Source: Anaerolineaceae bacterium UBA1415 (lineage in GTDB: Bacteria; Chloroflexota; Anaerolineae; Anaerolineales; Anaerolineaceae). Taken from it: a stretch of 64,000 nt of DNA. Below are positions 33,573 through 40,217 of the stretch, piece after piece. Positions within the stretch are counted from its first letter, which is position 1; every line of letters begins with the position of its first letter. Below the pieces are notes generated by a model, which was not told where the DNA came from, did not search any database, and was given only the letters and a program-made list of their open reading frames with translations. Where the stretch lies: contig DBPR01000004.1 in the NCBI GenBank assembly GCA_002305635.1, positions 8,948 through 72,947 of the forward strand, in the 5' to 3' direction. The translations under genes were made by a program, and so were the position numbers.

Positions 33573-34586
33573 ATGGCAAGGAAAGTATTAGGTTATATTG
33601 AATTGGTTTGGACTTGTGACAGCTGCGGCACCAGGAACCCTGGCGCGATCCGCAGCTGTACTGCCTGCGGCGCGCCTCAGCCGATTGACGTGAAGTTTGA
33701 ACATGTTGACCCTGCCACCTTTAACTTTATCAAAGACGAGGCGCTCATCCGCATGGCTCAAAGCGGGCCGGACAAGCATTGCCCCTATTGCGGCACCCGC
33801 AATTTAGCTGAAACACCGACCTGTGTCAATTGCGGCGGCGACCTGACGGTCGGCGCGACCAGCCGACCTGTCGGCGAAGTGATCGAACCAGCCGTGGATC
33901 CTGCCCTCCAGACTGGTCAGTCTGGCAGTGAAAGGGCTTCAGATCTTCCCAAAAAACCGATGCCGAAATGGATCCCCATCGTTGGCATTTTGTTGCTGAT
34001 CATTTGCTGTGTTTTCGGCGCGCTTTATTTCACGCGCATGAGCAAAACTGACCAAATGAGCGCGACGGTCGTCCAGACCTACTGGAAACGCGAAATTAAT
34101 GTTGAAGTTTATCAGTCTGTGCGAAAATCGGCCTGGGAGAACGATATTCCTTCTGGCGCCAGTCCCTATAACTGTGAATTGCGCTACCATTACGATTCCG
34201 ATACCCCTAGGGCAAATTCAGAGGAAGTTTGCGGTGAACCTTATACGGTCGATACCGGAACAGGTATTGGTGAGGTCGTGCAGGACTGTCATTACAGAGT
34301 TTATGACGAATATTGCTCCTATGATGTGATGGAATGGGTGGTCATCGATACCCTCAGCCTGGATGGTTATAACAGCCTGGCTTACTGGCCAATCAGCGAT
34401 AGCTTGACAAACGACCAGAGGTTGGGTGATTCAAGTGAAAGTTATCTGATCACTTTCGAGGCCAAAGGTAAACAATACCCCTACCAGACCAACAGCTATG
34501 AGCTTTTCCAGCAGGCAGCAACCGGCAGCCACTGGATCATTGAAGTCAATGGCTTTGGGAATGTGACCGGTATCAAGCCTGATTAG
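33573..34586 (+). CDS. Zinc-ribbon membrane protein, function unknown
   Basis: 337 residues. Two zinc ribbons occupy the cytoplasmic N-terminus: CDSCGTRNPGAIRSCTACG (about 14-32) and CPYCGTRNLAETPTCVNCGG (about 70-89). They resemble RanBP2-type and double zinc ribbons. One membrane helix (PIVGILLLIICCVFGALYFT, about 133-152) precedes an extracytoplasmic domain of 180 residues with several Cys and Tyr (CELRYHYDSDT; YDEYCSYDVMEW). A sensing or scaffolding role is possible but unproven. Convergent with the next regulator gene. Confidence 0.65.
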   Translation: MARKVLGYIELVWTCDSCGTRNPGAIRSCTACGAPQPIDVKFEHVDPATFNFIKDEALIRMAQSGPDKHCPYCGTRNLAETPTCVNCGGDLTVGATSRPVGEVIEPAVDPALQTGQSGSERASDLPKKPMPKWIPIVGILLLIICCVFGALYFTRMSKTDQMSATVVQTYWKREINVEVYQSVRKSAWENDIPSGASPYNCELRYHYDSDTPRANSEEVCGEPYTVDTGTGIGEVVQDCHYRVYDEYCSYDVMEWVVIDTLSLDGYNSLAYWPISDSLTNDQRLGDSSESYLITFEAKGKQYPYQTNSYELFQQAATGSHWIIEVNGFGNVTGIKPD

Positions 34587-34593
34587 ACCTGGA

Positions 34594-35259
34594 TCAGGGT
34601 TCGATCAGATATCCCACGCCCCGCACCGTTTTGATCACTTTGGGGGTTTTGGGGTCTTCCTCAATCGCTTGGCGCAGCCAGCTGATGTGGACATCGAGGG
34701 TGCGCGTATCTTCTGTATAGTCCGTGTCCCAAACCTTACGGAAAAGTTCTTCCCGTTCGATCGTCGCGCCGGGGGTCTCGAGCATGGCCTGCAGGAGGCG
34801 GCATAAGCGTGGGGTCAGATAGGCGCTTTTCTCGCCGTAGCTCACCATGCGTGTTTTCAGATTGAGCTGCAGGCCGCCTTCGACCAAAAGTTCCTGTTTC
34901 CGCGTTTTTTCGAAAGTTCGCAGCCGGTTGATCAGCTTTTGTACGGTAAAAGGCAGATGGAGCACCACATCGACCGTCTCAGCGCCATCAATCGGCTCAT
35001 CTTCCGCGACGATCAGGATGATGGGGGTGTCGGGCAGGCGGTTGCGATACCAGGAACAGATCCGCAGGCCGTTGGTGCGGAAAGAGGCGGCATTGACGAT
35101 GATCGCTTCGGGCGGAAAATCGTTGAGACGTTTCAGACCGTCTCCACCGCTTTCCACCTGCAAAACAGGATAAGCTTTTTGGCTTAGCTTGTCAGAGAAA
35201 CAAATCTCGGGCTTGCGGTGGCTTTCTATTATTAAGAGTCTAAGTTTTTTCTCCTTCAA
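34594..35259 (-). CDS. Winged-helix regulator with degenerate receiver
   Basis: 221 residues. The C-terminal 100 residues form an OmpR/PhoB winged helix (GGLQLNLKTRMVSYG; RKVWDTDYTEDTRTLDVHIS; VKTVRGVGYLIEP). The N-terminal 115 residues have the receiver fold but its phosphorylation machinery is gone: the acidic pair reads ESHR, the phospho-acceptor Asp is Asn56 (IIVNAAS), and the conserved Lys of KPF is Leu102 (HLPF). It probably acts without phosphorylation, as a constitutive or ligand-controlled DNA-binding protein. No kinase gene is adjacent. Confidence 0.8.
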   Translation of the reverse strand: MKEKKLRLLIIESHRKPEICFSDKLSQKAYPVLQVESGGDGLKRLNDFPPEAIIVNAASFRTNGLRICSWYRNRLPDTPIILIVAEDEPIDGAETVDVVLHLPFTVQKLINRLRTFEKTRKQELLVEGGLQLNLKTRMVSYGEKSAYLTPRLCRLLQAMLETPGATIEREELFRKVWDTDYTEDTRTLDVHISWLRQAIEEDPKTPKVIKTVRGVGYLIEP

Positions 35260-35457
35260 TTCTGCCTCTTTCAGTAATGTAACCGATAAAAAATGTAACC
35301 CGCCATATGGAGGACAGATACGAAATAAATCAGGTAAACCTTAAATGCTGTGAAGTTGATTATATCCGATAGTAATACAAAAACGGGGAAAATTTTCCTG
35401 AAATTCACATTTTTCCTATTAAAATGCTCACAAAACCGTTCCCAGACCTAAGAATGA

Positions 35458-35520
35458 TCAAAAGTTGGCTTTTTACCTTCTGACGAGGAGTCGGGCCGTT
35501 AGCAGAAGGTGACCTTTTGA
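35458..35520. ncRNA. Candidate structured RNA or double-stem element
   Basis: Two nested stems: TCAAAAG (35458-35464) with CTTTTGA (35514-35520), and ACCTTCTG (35475-35482) with CAGAAGGT (35503-35510), enclosing a 20-nt loop. It lies in the 414-bp divergent gap between the regulator and the bifunctional nuclease. No known riboswitch class is recognised. The rest of the gap holds only the nuclease promoter. Confidence 0.25.
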
Positions 35521-35630
35521 ATATTTTCATTGATAGTTGGGAAGGAAATCCTGAAAAGAAAGGTCAGAATTGTAAACGGTTGGCTTTATCTTAAAGCATG
35601 ATTGTTTTTAAGGTCGGGAAGCTCATTACA

Positions 35631-35639
35631 TGTTAGAAT
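35631..35639 (+). promoter_or_regulatory. Extended -10 promoter of the bifunctional nuclease operon
   Basis: TGTTAGAAT: an extended TGn motif in front of TAGAAT (35634-35639), 35 nt before the start codon. The -35 position is poor, as expected for extended -10 promoters. Confidence 0.5.
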
Positions 35640-35673
35640 TTAAGTCTAAGTTCAGTTTGGAAATTGGTGAAAT

Positions 35674-36234
35674 ATGGGAAAAATGATTGAATGCCTGATC
35701 GACAGCGTGAGGGTTAGCCTAAGCAATCAGGACCGGATAATTGTTTTAAAAGAAAAGGAAAACGAACGTTATGTGCCGATCTGGATCGGCTTGTTTGAGG
35801 CTGAATCGATCACGATCGCTTTGCAAAATGTCGCCGTGGCCAGACCGCTGACGCATGATCTCATGTTGGATGTTTTGCAAAAAACCGGCGCGCGTTTATT
35901 GCGCGTGGAGATCACGAGCCTGGTCAGCGAGACTTATTATGCCAACCTGATCGTGCAGACAGACAAGGAAATCGCGATCGATTGCCGTCCTTCCGACGCG
36001 CTTGCCCTGGTCGTGCGGACTGGCGTACCGATCTTTGTCGATGAGGACATTCTGGCAGAAGTCAGCATTCAACCTGAAGACAGCCTCGACTTTTCTGACC
36101 TGGAAAGCGATGAAAACCAGACCGATGATCCTGGCGACTTGTCCGTTTTTGAAGCGTTTTTTGATGAGATCAAGACCAATTCAGAAGATGAAGACGATCT
36201 TGATCCGGATGAACCGAAAAATTTGGAAAATTAA
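35674..36234 (+). CDS. Bifunctional nuclease (DUF151/BFN) family protein
   Basis: 186 residues. The DUF151 core is evident: VLKEKENERYVPIWIGLFEA followed by ESITIALQ, RPLTHDLMLDVLQKTGARLLRVEI, YYANLIVQ and IDCRPSDALALVVRTGVPIF. The family was named after a nuclease with RNase and DNase activity. A strongly acidic C-terminal tail of about 60 residues (DSLDFSDLESDENQTDD...) is additional. It lies 15 nt before dnaB and may share its transcript. GGTG is the only ribosome-site candidate upstream of the ATG. Confidence 0.85.
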   Translation: MGKMIECLIDSVRVSLSNQDRIIVLKEKENERYVPIWIGLFEAESITIALQNVAVARPLTHDLMLDVLQKTGARLLRVEITSLVSETYYANLIVQTDKEIAIDCRPSDALALVVRTGVPIFVDEDILAEVSIQPEDSLDFSDLESDENQTDDPGDLSVFEAFFDEIKTNSEDEDDLDPDEPKNLEN

Positions 36235-36248
36235 AATGGGGATCTGCG

Positions 36249-37625
36249 ATGAGTGATTACAACGACGACCTTTCCTTAAATGAAGAATCGACCAGCTACA
36301 GCGACAATTTGCTCTTTGATCGTGAAATGGAAGAGGCGCTGATCGGCTCGATCCTGATCAATCCTGAAATCATTGTGGATGTCATGTCCTTCCTGACGGC
36401 TGAGGACTTCTTTATTAAAAGAAATGCTTACATCTGGGAGGCTTTTGTTCACCTTGACCAGAGCGAGCATTATATTGATCCCCTGACGGTCAAGGAAACT
36501 TTGGAATCGCGCGGGCTTCTGGAGGAAATTGGCGGGATAGATTACCTGATCCAGCTGAGCAACCGCGTGCCGAGCTCCGTGCATGCCGTTTCTTACGCGC
36601 GCACGATCAGTGACCTCAAAACCAGACGACGCTTGCGCGATGCCGCGACGGAAATTGCCAAACTGGCCTATCAAAAAGACAAGCTGCTCGACAAGGTGAT
36701 CGACGATGCCGGTCGTATGCTTTCTGATGTCAGCCAGGACCGGAACAAAAGAGACCTGGTGCCGATCGAGTCCATTGCCCGCGATTTTTTTGAGCGGGTC
36801 ACGATAGCCAGCGCGGAAAAGGGAGACGTTGGTGGCCTGAAAACAGGATTGAGGGATTTGGATGCCGTGCTGGACGGTTTGCATCCCTCTGACCTTATCA
36901 TTGTGGCCGGACGCCCGGGTATGGGCAAGACCGGTTTTATGATCGGCATTGCCAAGCATATCGGCATGGCGTTGCGCCGCAGTGTTGCCATGTTCTCGCT
37001 CGAAATGTCTGCCGATCAGCTTTTGCAGCGCATGATCGCTCAGGAAACCGGTATTGACTCACAGAAACTACGTACAGGGAGATTCTCAGAACAGGAAGCC
37101 CAGCTGCTGACACAATCGATCATTAATTTTGAGGACGTGAACATTTTCATCGATGATACGCCTGGGATCACGCCCCTGCAAATGAGCGCCAAGTGCCGCC
37201 GGCTGCAGGATGAGCATTCGCTTGATCTGGTGGTGGTCGATTACCTGCAGCTCATGGCAGGCGACCGTCGTAATGAAAACCGCGTTCAGGAGGTTTCCTA
37301 TATTTCACGTCAACTAAAAATCATGGCGCGTGAACTGGGCGTGCCGGTTTTGGCAGCCGCTCAGCTCTCGCGTGCCATTGAGCTGCGCCAGGATAAACAG
37401 CCAATTTTGTCAGATCTGCGCGAGTCTGGCTCACTGGAACAGGACGCGGACATTGTCCTGTTCATTAGCCGACCGTTTAAGGATGATAAGGAAAGTCCAT
37501 ATCAGGACCTGGCCAGGATCGCGGTCGCGAAACATAGAAACGGCCCGGTTCATTCCGGGATCGAGATGAGCTTTATCGAAAGACTTGCCCAATTCAAAGA
37601 CAAAGTCTATCTCAACAAAGAGTGA
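36249..37625 (+). CDS. dnaB: Replicative DNA helicase DnaB
   Basis: 458 residues, full length. The N-terminal helical domain (REMEEALIGSILINPE; EDFFIKRNAYIWEAF) and the RecA-like helicase domain are both present. Walker A is GRPGMGKTGF (about 220-229), Walker B LVVVDYLQLMAG, and the arginine-containing segment RESGSLEQDADIVLFISRP is intact. No intein interrupts it. DnaB unwinds DNA at the fork as a hexamer. The next two genes encode a DnaD-domain protein and a DnaC-type loader, so this is a compact primosome operon. Confidence 0.95.
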   Translation: MSDYNDDLSLNEESTSYSDNLLFDREMEEALIGSILINPEIIVDVMSFLTAEDFFIKRNAYIWEAFVHLDQSEHYIDPLTVKETLESRGLLEEIGGIDYLIQLSNRVPSSVHAVSYARTISDLKTRRRLRDAATEIAKLAYQKDKLLDKVIDDAGRMLSDVSQDRNKRDLVPIESIARDFFERVTIASAEKGDVGGLKTGLRDLDAVLDGLHPSDLIIVAGRPGMGKTGFMIGIAKHIGMALRRSVAMFSLEMSADQLLQRMIAQETGIDSQKLRTGRFSEQEAQLLTQSIINFEDVNIFIDDTPGITPLQMSAKCRRLQDEHSLDLVVVDYLQLMAGDRRNENRVQEVSYISRQLKIMARELGVPVLAAAQLSRAIELRQDKQPILSDLRESGSLEQDADIVLFISRPFKDDKESPYQDLARIAVAKHRNGPVHSGIEMSFIERLAQFKDKVYLNKE

Positions 37626-37630
37626 GCTGA

Positions 37631-38296
37631 ATGAAACCGGTTTTGTCTGCTGAAACCCTGCTGGTGAAGATCCCTGCCAACCTGCTCGAAGTGAGTGCGG
37701 GGCTCAGCGTGCAGGCTGTGCGTCTGATGTTGGGTTACTATCAGTTGATGGCGGCCCAGGAAAATGAAGCCCAGCTTTGCCTGAATTTTGACCTGCGCGA
37801 TAGTTTGCCGGGATTTTCTGAGAAAGCAGTCTTTGACCAGGCGCTGGAAGAATTGAAGCAGGCAGGTCTGATGCTTTGCTACCCAAACCCTGAGATCCCG
37901 GAGCAGATCTACCTGATCCCTGGGACGGAGCAAGGCAAAACCCTTTTGCTCAATCTGGAAGAACGACCGCAACTTCTGCAGGAATTAAAGAAAGCCTTCG
38001 TTTTACCCCAGGCTGCCCGTCCCACGGTCTACAAGCTATATGAAGAAAATATCGGTCCCCTGACCCCCTATACCGCGGAGCTCCTGCGTGATGCCGCCCA
38101 AACTTATTCTGAAGAGTGGCTTGAGGAAGCGATCAAAGAAGCGGTTCACTACAACGCGCGTTCCTGGCGTTATGTGCAGGCCATCCTGCGCAACTGGAAA
38201 GAAAAAGGACGAAAGAGGAGTAATGAAGAAGATAAACGAGATCACGAATCTTTTAGGAAACTCTACCTCGATCAAAAAAGAGGAACAGGTAAGTGA
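37631..38296 (+). CDS. DnaD-domain primosomal protein
   Basis: 221 residues. The C-terminal half shows the DnaD-like domain: VYKLYEENIGPLTPYTAELL, then WLEEAIKEAVHYNARSWRYV and ILRNWKEKG, the typical YxxNIRxxxY-like motif region. The N-terminal half is a winged-helix-like module (FDLRDSLPGFSEKAVFDQAL). DnaD proteins help remodel DNA and recruit the helicase loader in Gram-positive-type replication restart and initiation. It follows dnaB by 5 nt, and the loader gene begins inside its last 74 nt. Confidence 0.85.
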   Translation: MKPVLSAETLLVKIPANLLEVSAGLSVQAVRLMLGYYQLMAAQENEAQLCLNFDLRDSLPGFSEKAVFDQALEELKQAGLMLCYPNPEIPEQIYLIPGTEQGKTLLLNLEERPQLLQELKKAFVLPQAARPTVYKLYEENIGPLTPYTAELLRDAAQTYSEEWLEEAIKEAVHYNARSWRYVQAILRNWKEKGRKRSNEEDKRDHESFRKLYLDQKRGTGK

Positions 38297-39617
38297 CGCT
38301 GCACCTCAATACAAAAGCGTAGTGGGCACTGCCTACGGCTCCGGCGATCCAGACTGTCCGATCTGCCATGGAATTGGCTATGTGGGCTATGTCGTGCCTG
38401 TCGATGACCCTTTGTTCGGGCGTTCTGAAATTTGCAGATGCCGGATCAGCCGGGTGCAATCCCAAAAACAGGCGCTGCTGTATCAGCTCAGCAACCTTGG
38501 CGCGCTTAGTGACCTGACTTTTGATAACTTTTTGCCGCGCGGCCGGGTTGGCCTGGGCGCGTCGCAGGCCAATTCCCTCGAACAGGCCTTCAATACCGCT
38601 CAAAATTTTGCGGGAATGCAGAGGGGCTGGCTTCTTCTGACCGGCAACTATGGCTGTGGAAAGACTCACCTGGCAGCCGCGATCGCCAATCAGGCTGTGC
38701 GCATGGGCACGCCAACCATCTTTCTGACCGTTCCTGACCTGTTGGACTGGCTGCGCTTTTCTTTTTCAGCTGTTGGTGATCTTGGTTATGAGGAGCGCTT
38801 TAACGAAATACGAAACGCGCCTTTGCTGGTAATGGACGATTTTGGAACACAAAGCAGCACCGCCTGGGCGGAAGAAAAGCTTTTTCAGATCATTAACGCG
38901 CGCTATATCAACCGCATGCCGACGGTCGTTACCAGCAACCGCGACCTGGAAGAGTTTGAAGGGCGCATTCGCTCACGCCTGACCGACCCTGGGTTGGTCA
39001 GCCATGTGCATATCGAGGCGCCCGATTTTCGCAACCCGACCGACGAATTCGGTCATCCGGAGCTTTCGAGCCTGGGGCTGCATGCCCGCCAAACCTTCGG
39101 GAGCTTTAGTTTCAGAAAGGATGAGGGCCTTCCCCGCGAGGATTTGAATTCACTAAAGGAAGCCTTCGAGGTTGCTCAGGCTTTCGCGGAAAGACCAAAG
39201 GGCTGGCTCAGCATTCATGGAACTTACGGCTGTGGGAAAACGCATTTAGCCGCCGCGATCGGCAACTATCAGGCCTCGAGAGGGCAGCCGCCGCTTTTCG
39301 TGGTCGTGCCCGATCTGCTTGATTATTTGCGGGCGGCTTTCGCGCCTAACAGCGGCGTCAGTCTGGATAAACGCTTTAACGAGATCCGCACAGCGCGGCT
39401 GTTGATCCTGGACGATCTGGGCACCCAATCGGCGACCCCCTGGGCGCGCGAAAAGATCTATCAGCTTTTCAACTATCGCTACAATGCCGAACTACCCACG
39501 GTGATCACCTCAGCGGCACATCCTGATGAACTTGATCAGAGGCTGCTGAGCCGCATGTCTGACCGCCGTTTGTGTCGCTTGTTGTTCATTTCCGCGCCGG
39601 GCTATACCGGGAAATAG
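38223..39617 (+). CDS. Helicase loader with two tandem DnaC/DnaI-type AAA+ domains
   Basis: 464 residues from the ATG at 38223 (AGAGGAG upstream); it overlaps the DnaD gene by 74 nt in another frame. A zinc-binding segment (CPICHGIGYVG at 45-55 and CRC at 71-73) precedes two AAA+ domains. First: Walker A GNYGCGKTHLA (141-151), Walker B LLVMDDFGTQSS, box RIRSRLTD. Second: GTYGCGKTHLA (333-343), LLILDDLGTQSA, box QRLLSRMSD. DnaC/DnaI loaders normally have one. Both copies keep catalytic residues, so an internal duplication made an active double ATPase, presumably loading DnaB. Confidence 0.85.
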   Translation: MKKINEITNLLGNSTSIKKEEQVSDAAPQYKSVVGTAYGSGDPDCPICHGIGYVGYVVPVDDPLFGRSEICRCRISRVQSQKQALLYQLSNLGALSDLTFDNFLPRGRVGLGASQANSLEQAFNTAQNFAGMQRGWLLLTGNYGCGKTHLAAAIANQAVRMGTPTIFLTVPDLLDWLRFSFSAVGDLGYEERFNEIRNAPLLVMDDFGTQSSTAWAEEKLFQIINARYINRMPTVVTSNRDLEEFEGRIRSRLTDPGLVSHVHIEAPDFRNPTDEFGHPELSSLGLHARQTFGSFSFRKDEGLPREDLNSLKEAFEVAQAFAERPKGWLSIHGTYGCGKTHLAAAIGNYQASRGQPPLFVVVPDLLDYLRAAFAPNSGVSLDKRFNEIRTARLLILDDLGTQSATPWAREKIYQLFNYRYNAELPTVITSAAHPDELDQRLLSRMSDRRLCRLLFISAPGYTGK

Positions 39618-39749
39618 GCTGTTCAGACATTGTAAATTACGGGTTCACCCGTTGGCAAAAAGCCAGGGGAAGGCAAACAAGAACAACTTTTATTATTTAA
39701 CGGGTAGATGTTAAATGCCTAGCACATTATGCCACGTACAGTTTCTCGC

Positions 39750-39806
39750 GTAGGTCGAGATTGAATAGATGTGGCGTTTTGCGCCACATCTATTCAATCC
39801 GACGTC
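39750..39806 (-). repeat. Variable-stem hairpin repeat, copy 3 (inverted)
   Basis: GTAGGTCGA on the left and TCCGACGTC on the right. The 18-nt arms 39759-39776 and 39782-39799 are perfectly complementary around loop TTTTG. The inner arm (ATAGATGTGGCG) is unlike the other copies. It is the first of three copies plus a tandem repeat in the 600-bp gap 39618-40217, which otherwise has no gene I can support. Confidence 0.75.
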
Positions 39807-39860
39807 CAACTTCGACGGAAATCTATCAATAACAATCAAATTTAACACCATATTTGAAAT

Positions 39861-39912
39861 GTCGGATTAAATAAATGGTGCGCCATGCACATCATTTAAT
39901 TAATGTCGACCT
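39861..39912 (+). repeat. Variable-stem hairpin repeat, copy 4 (degenerate)
   Basis: Begins GTCGGATTAAA and ends TTAATGTCGACCT, matching the family ends. The two arms (ATTAAATAAATGGTGC and GCACATCATTTAATTAAT) pair only imperfectly, so this is a decayed copy. It runs straight into the motif TCGACCTTGTATAATG of the next repeat. Confidence 0.6.
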
Positions 39913-39964
39913 TGTATAATGGACTTGATACTTGATACTTGATACTTGATACTTGACACTTGAT
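39906..39964 (+). repeat. 24-bp motif with six tandem ACTTGAT heptamers
   Basis: TCGACCTTGTATAATGGACT begins at 39906, and the heptamer ACTTGAT is repeated six times from 39923 to 39964 (the fifth unit reads ACTTGAC). The motif recurs at 51895-51918 with only one heptamer, so the array here looks like an expansion of that single unit. Copy 5 of the hairpin repeat follows immediately. Confidence 0.7.
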
Positions 39965-39965
39965 A

Positions 39966-40017
39966 CGTCGGATTGAGATATGGGCGTTTCAACGCCCATA
40001 TCTCAATCTCGACCTAC
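39966..40017 (+). repeat. Variable-stem hairpin repeat, copy 5
   Basis: CGTCG at the left, CGACCTAC at the right. The 18-nt arms 39971-39988 (GATTGAGATATGGGCGTT) and 39991-40008 are perfectly complementary. Right end reads TCAATCTCGACCTAC, identical to copy 1. Confidence 0.75.
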
Positions 40018-40117
40018 TGGCTGTCCTTTTCTGGAATAAAACTCTATATAATCAGTCTTGTATATTGTTTCCTGAAAAACTGGCGGGTCTGGCTTGCGTT
40101 TACCCTCAATTGTAAAG

Positions 40118-40143
40118 GCTGATGATTTTAAATCAGCTTTTTT
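40118..40143 (+). terminator. Terminator-like hairpin before the phosphorylase gene
   Basis: GCTGAT (40118-40123) pairs with ATCAGC (40132-40137), followed by six T. The stem is AT-rich and short. It may end transcripts coming from the primosome operon and repeats. Confidence 0.5.
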
Positions 40144-40146
40144 GGG

Positions 40147-40198
40147 TATAATGAACAACCGTTTATACATGAAAAGATAAGACGGCAAGGGTGCCGTC
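40147..40198 (+). promoter_or_regulatory. -10 box and leader hairpin of the phosphorylase gene
   Basis: TATAAT at 40147-40152, then in the leader GACGGCA (40181-40187) pairing with TGCCGTC (40192-40198), ending 5 nt before ACAGGAG. The hairpin sits where it could influence ribosome access. No clear -35 is seen. Confidence 0.4.
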
Positions 40199-40217
40199 AT
40201 TTTACAGGAGTTAATAA

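Noticed and set aside
35458..35520. Known riboswitch class
   Set aside because: No conserved core of the common classes can be recognised, and the nuclease promoter lies downstream of it.
36276..36959. Long antisense reading frame opposite dnaB
   Set aside because: Fully within dnaB and without protein-like motifs; a by-product of codon bias.
39923..39964. Tandem heptamers considered as a CRISPR-like array
   Set aside because: Units are 7 bp and directly adjacent, with no spacers.
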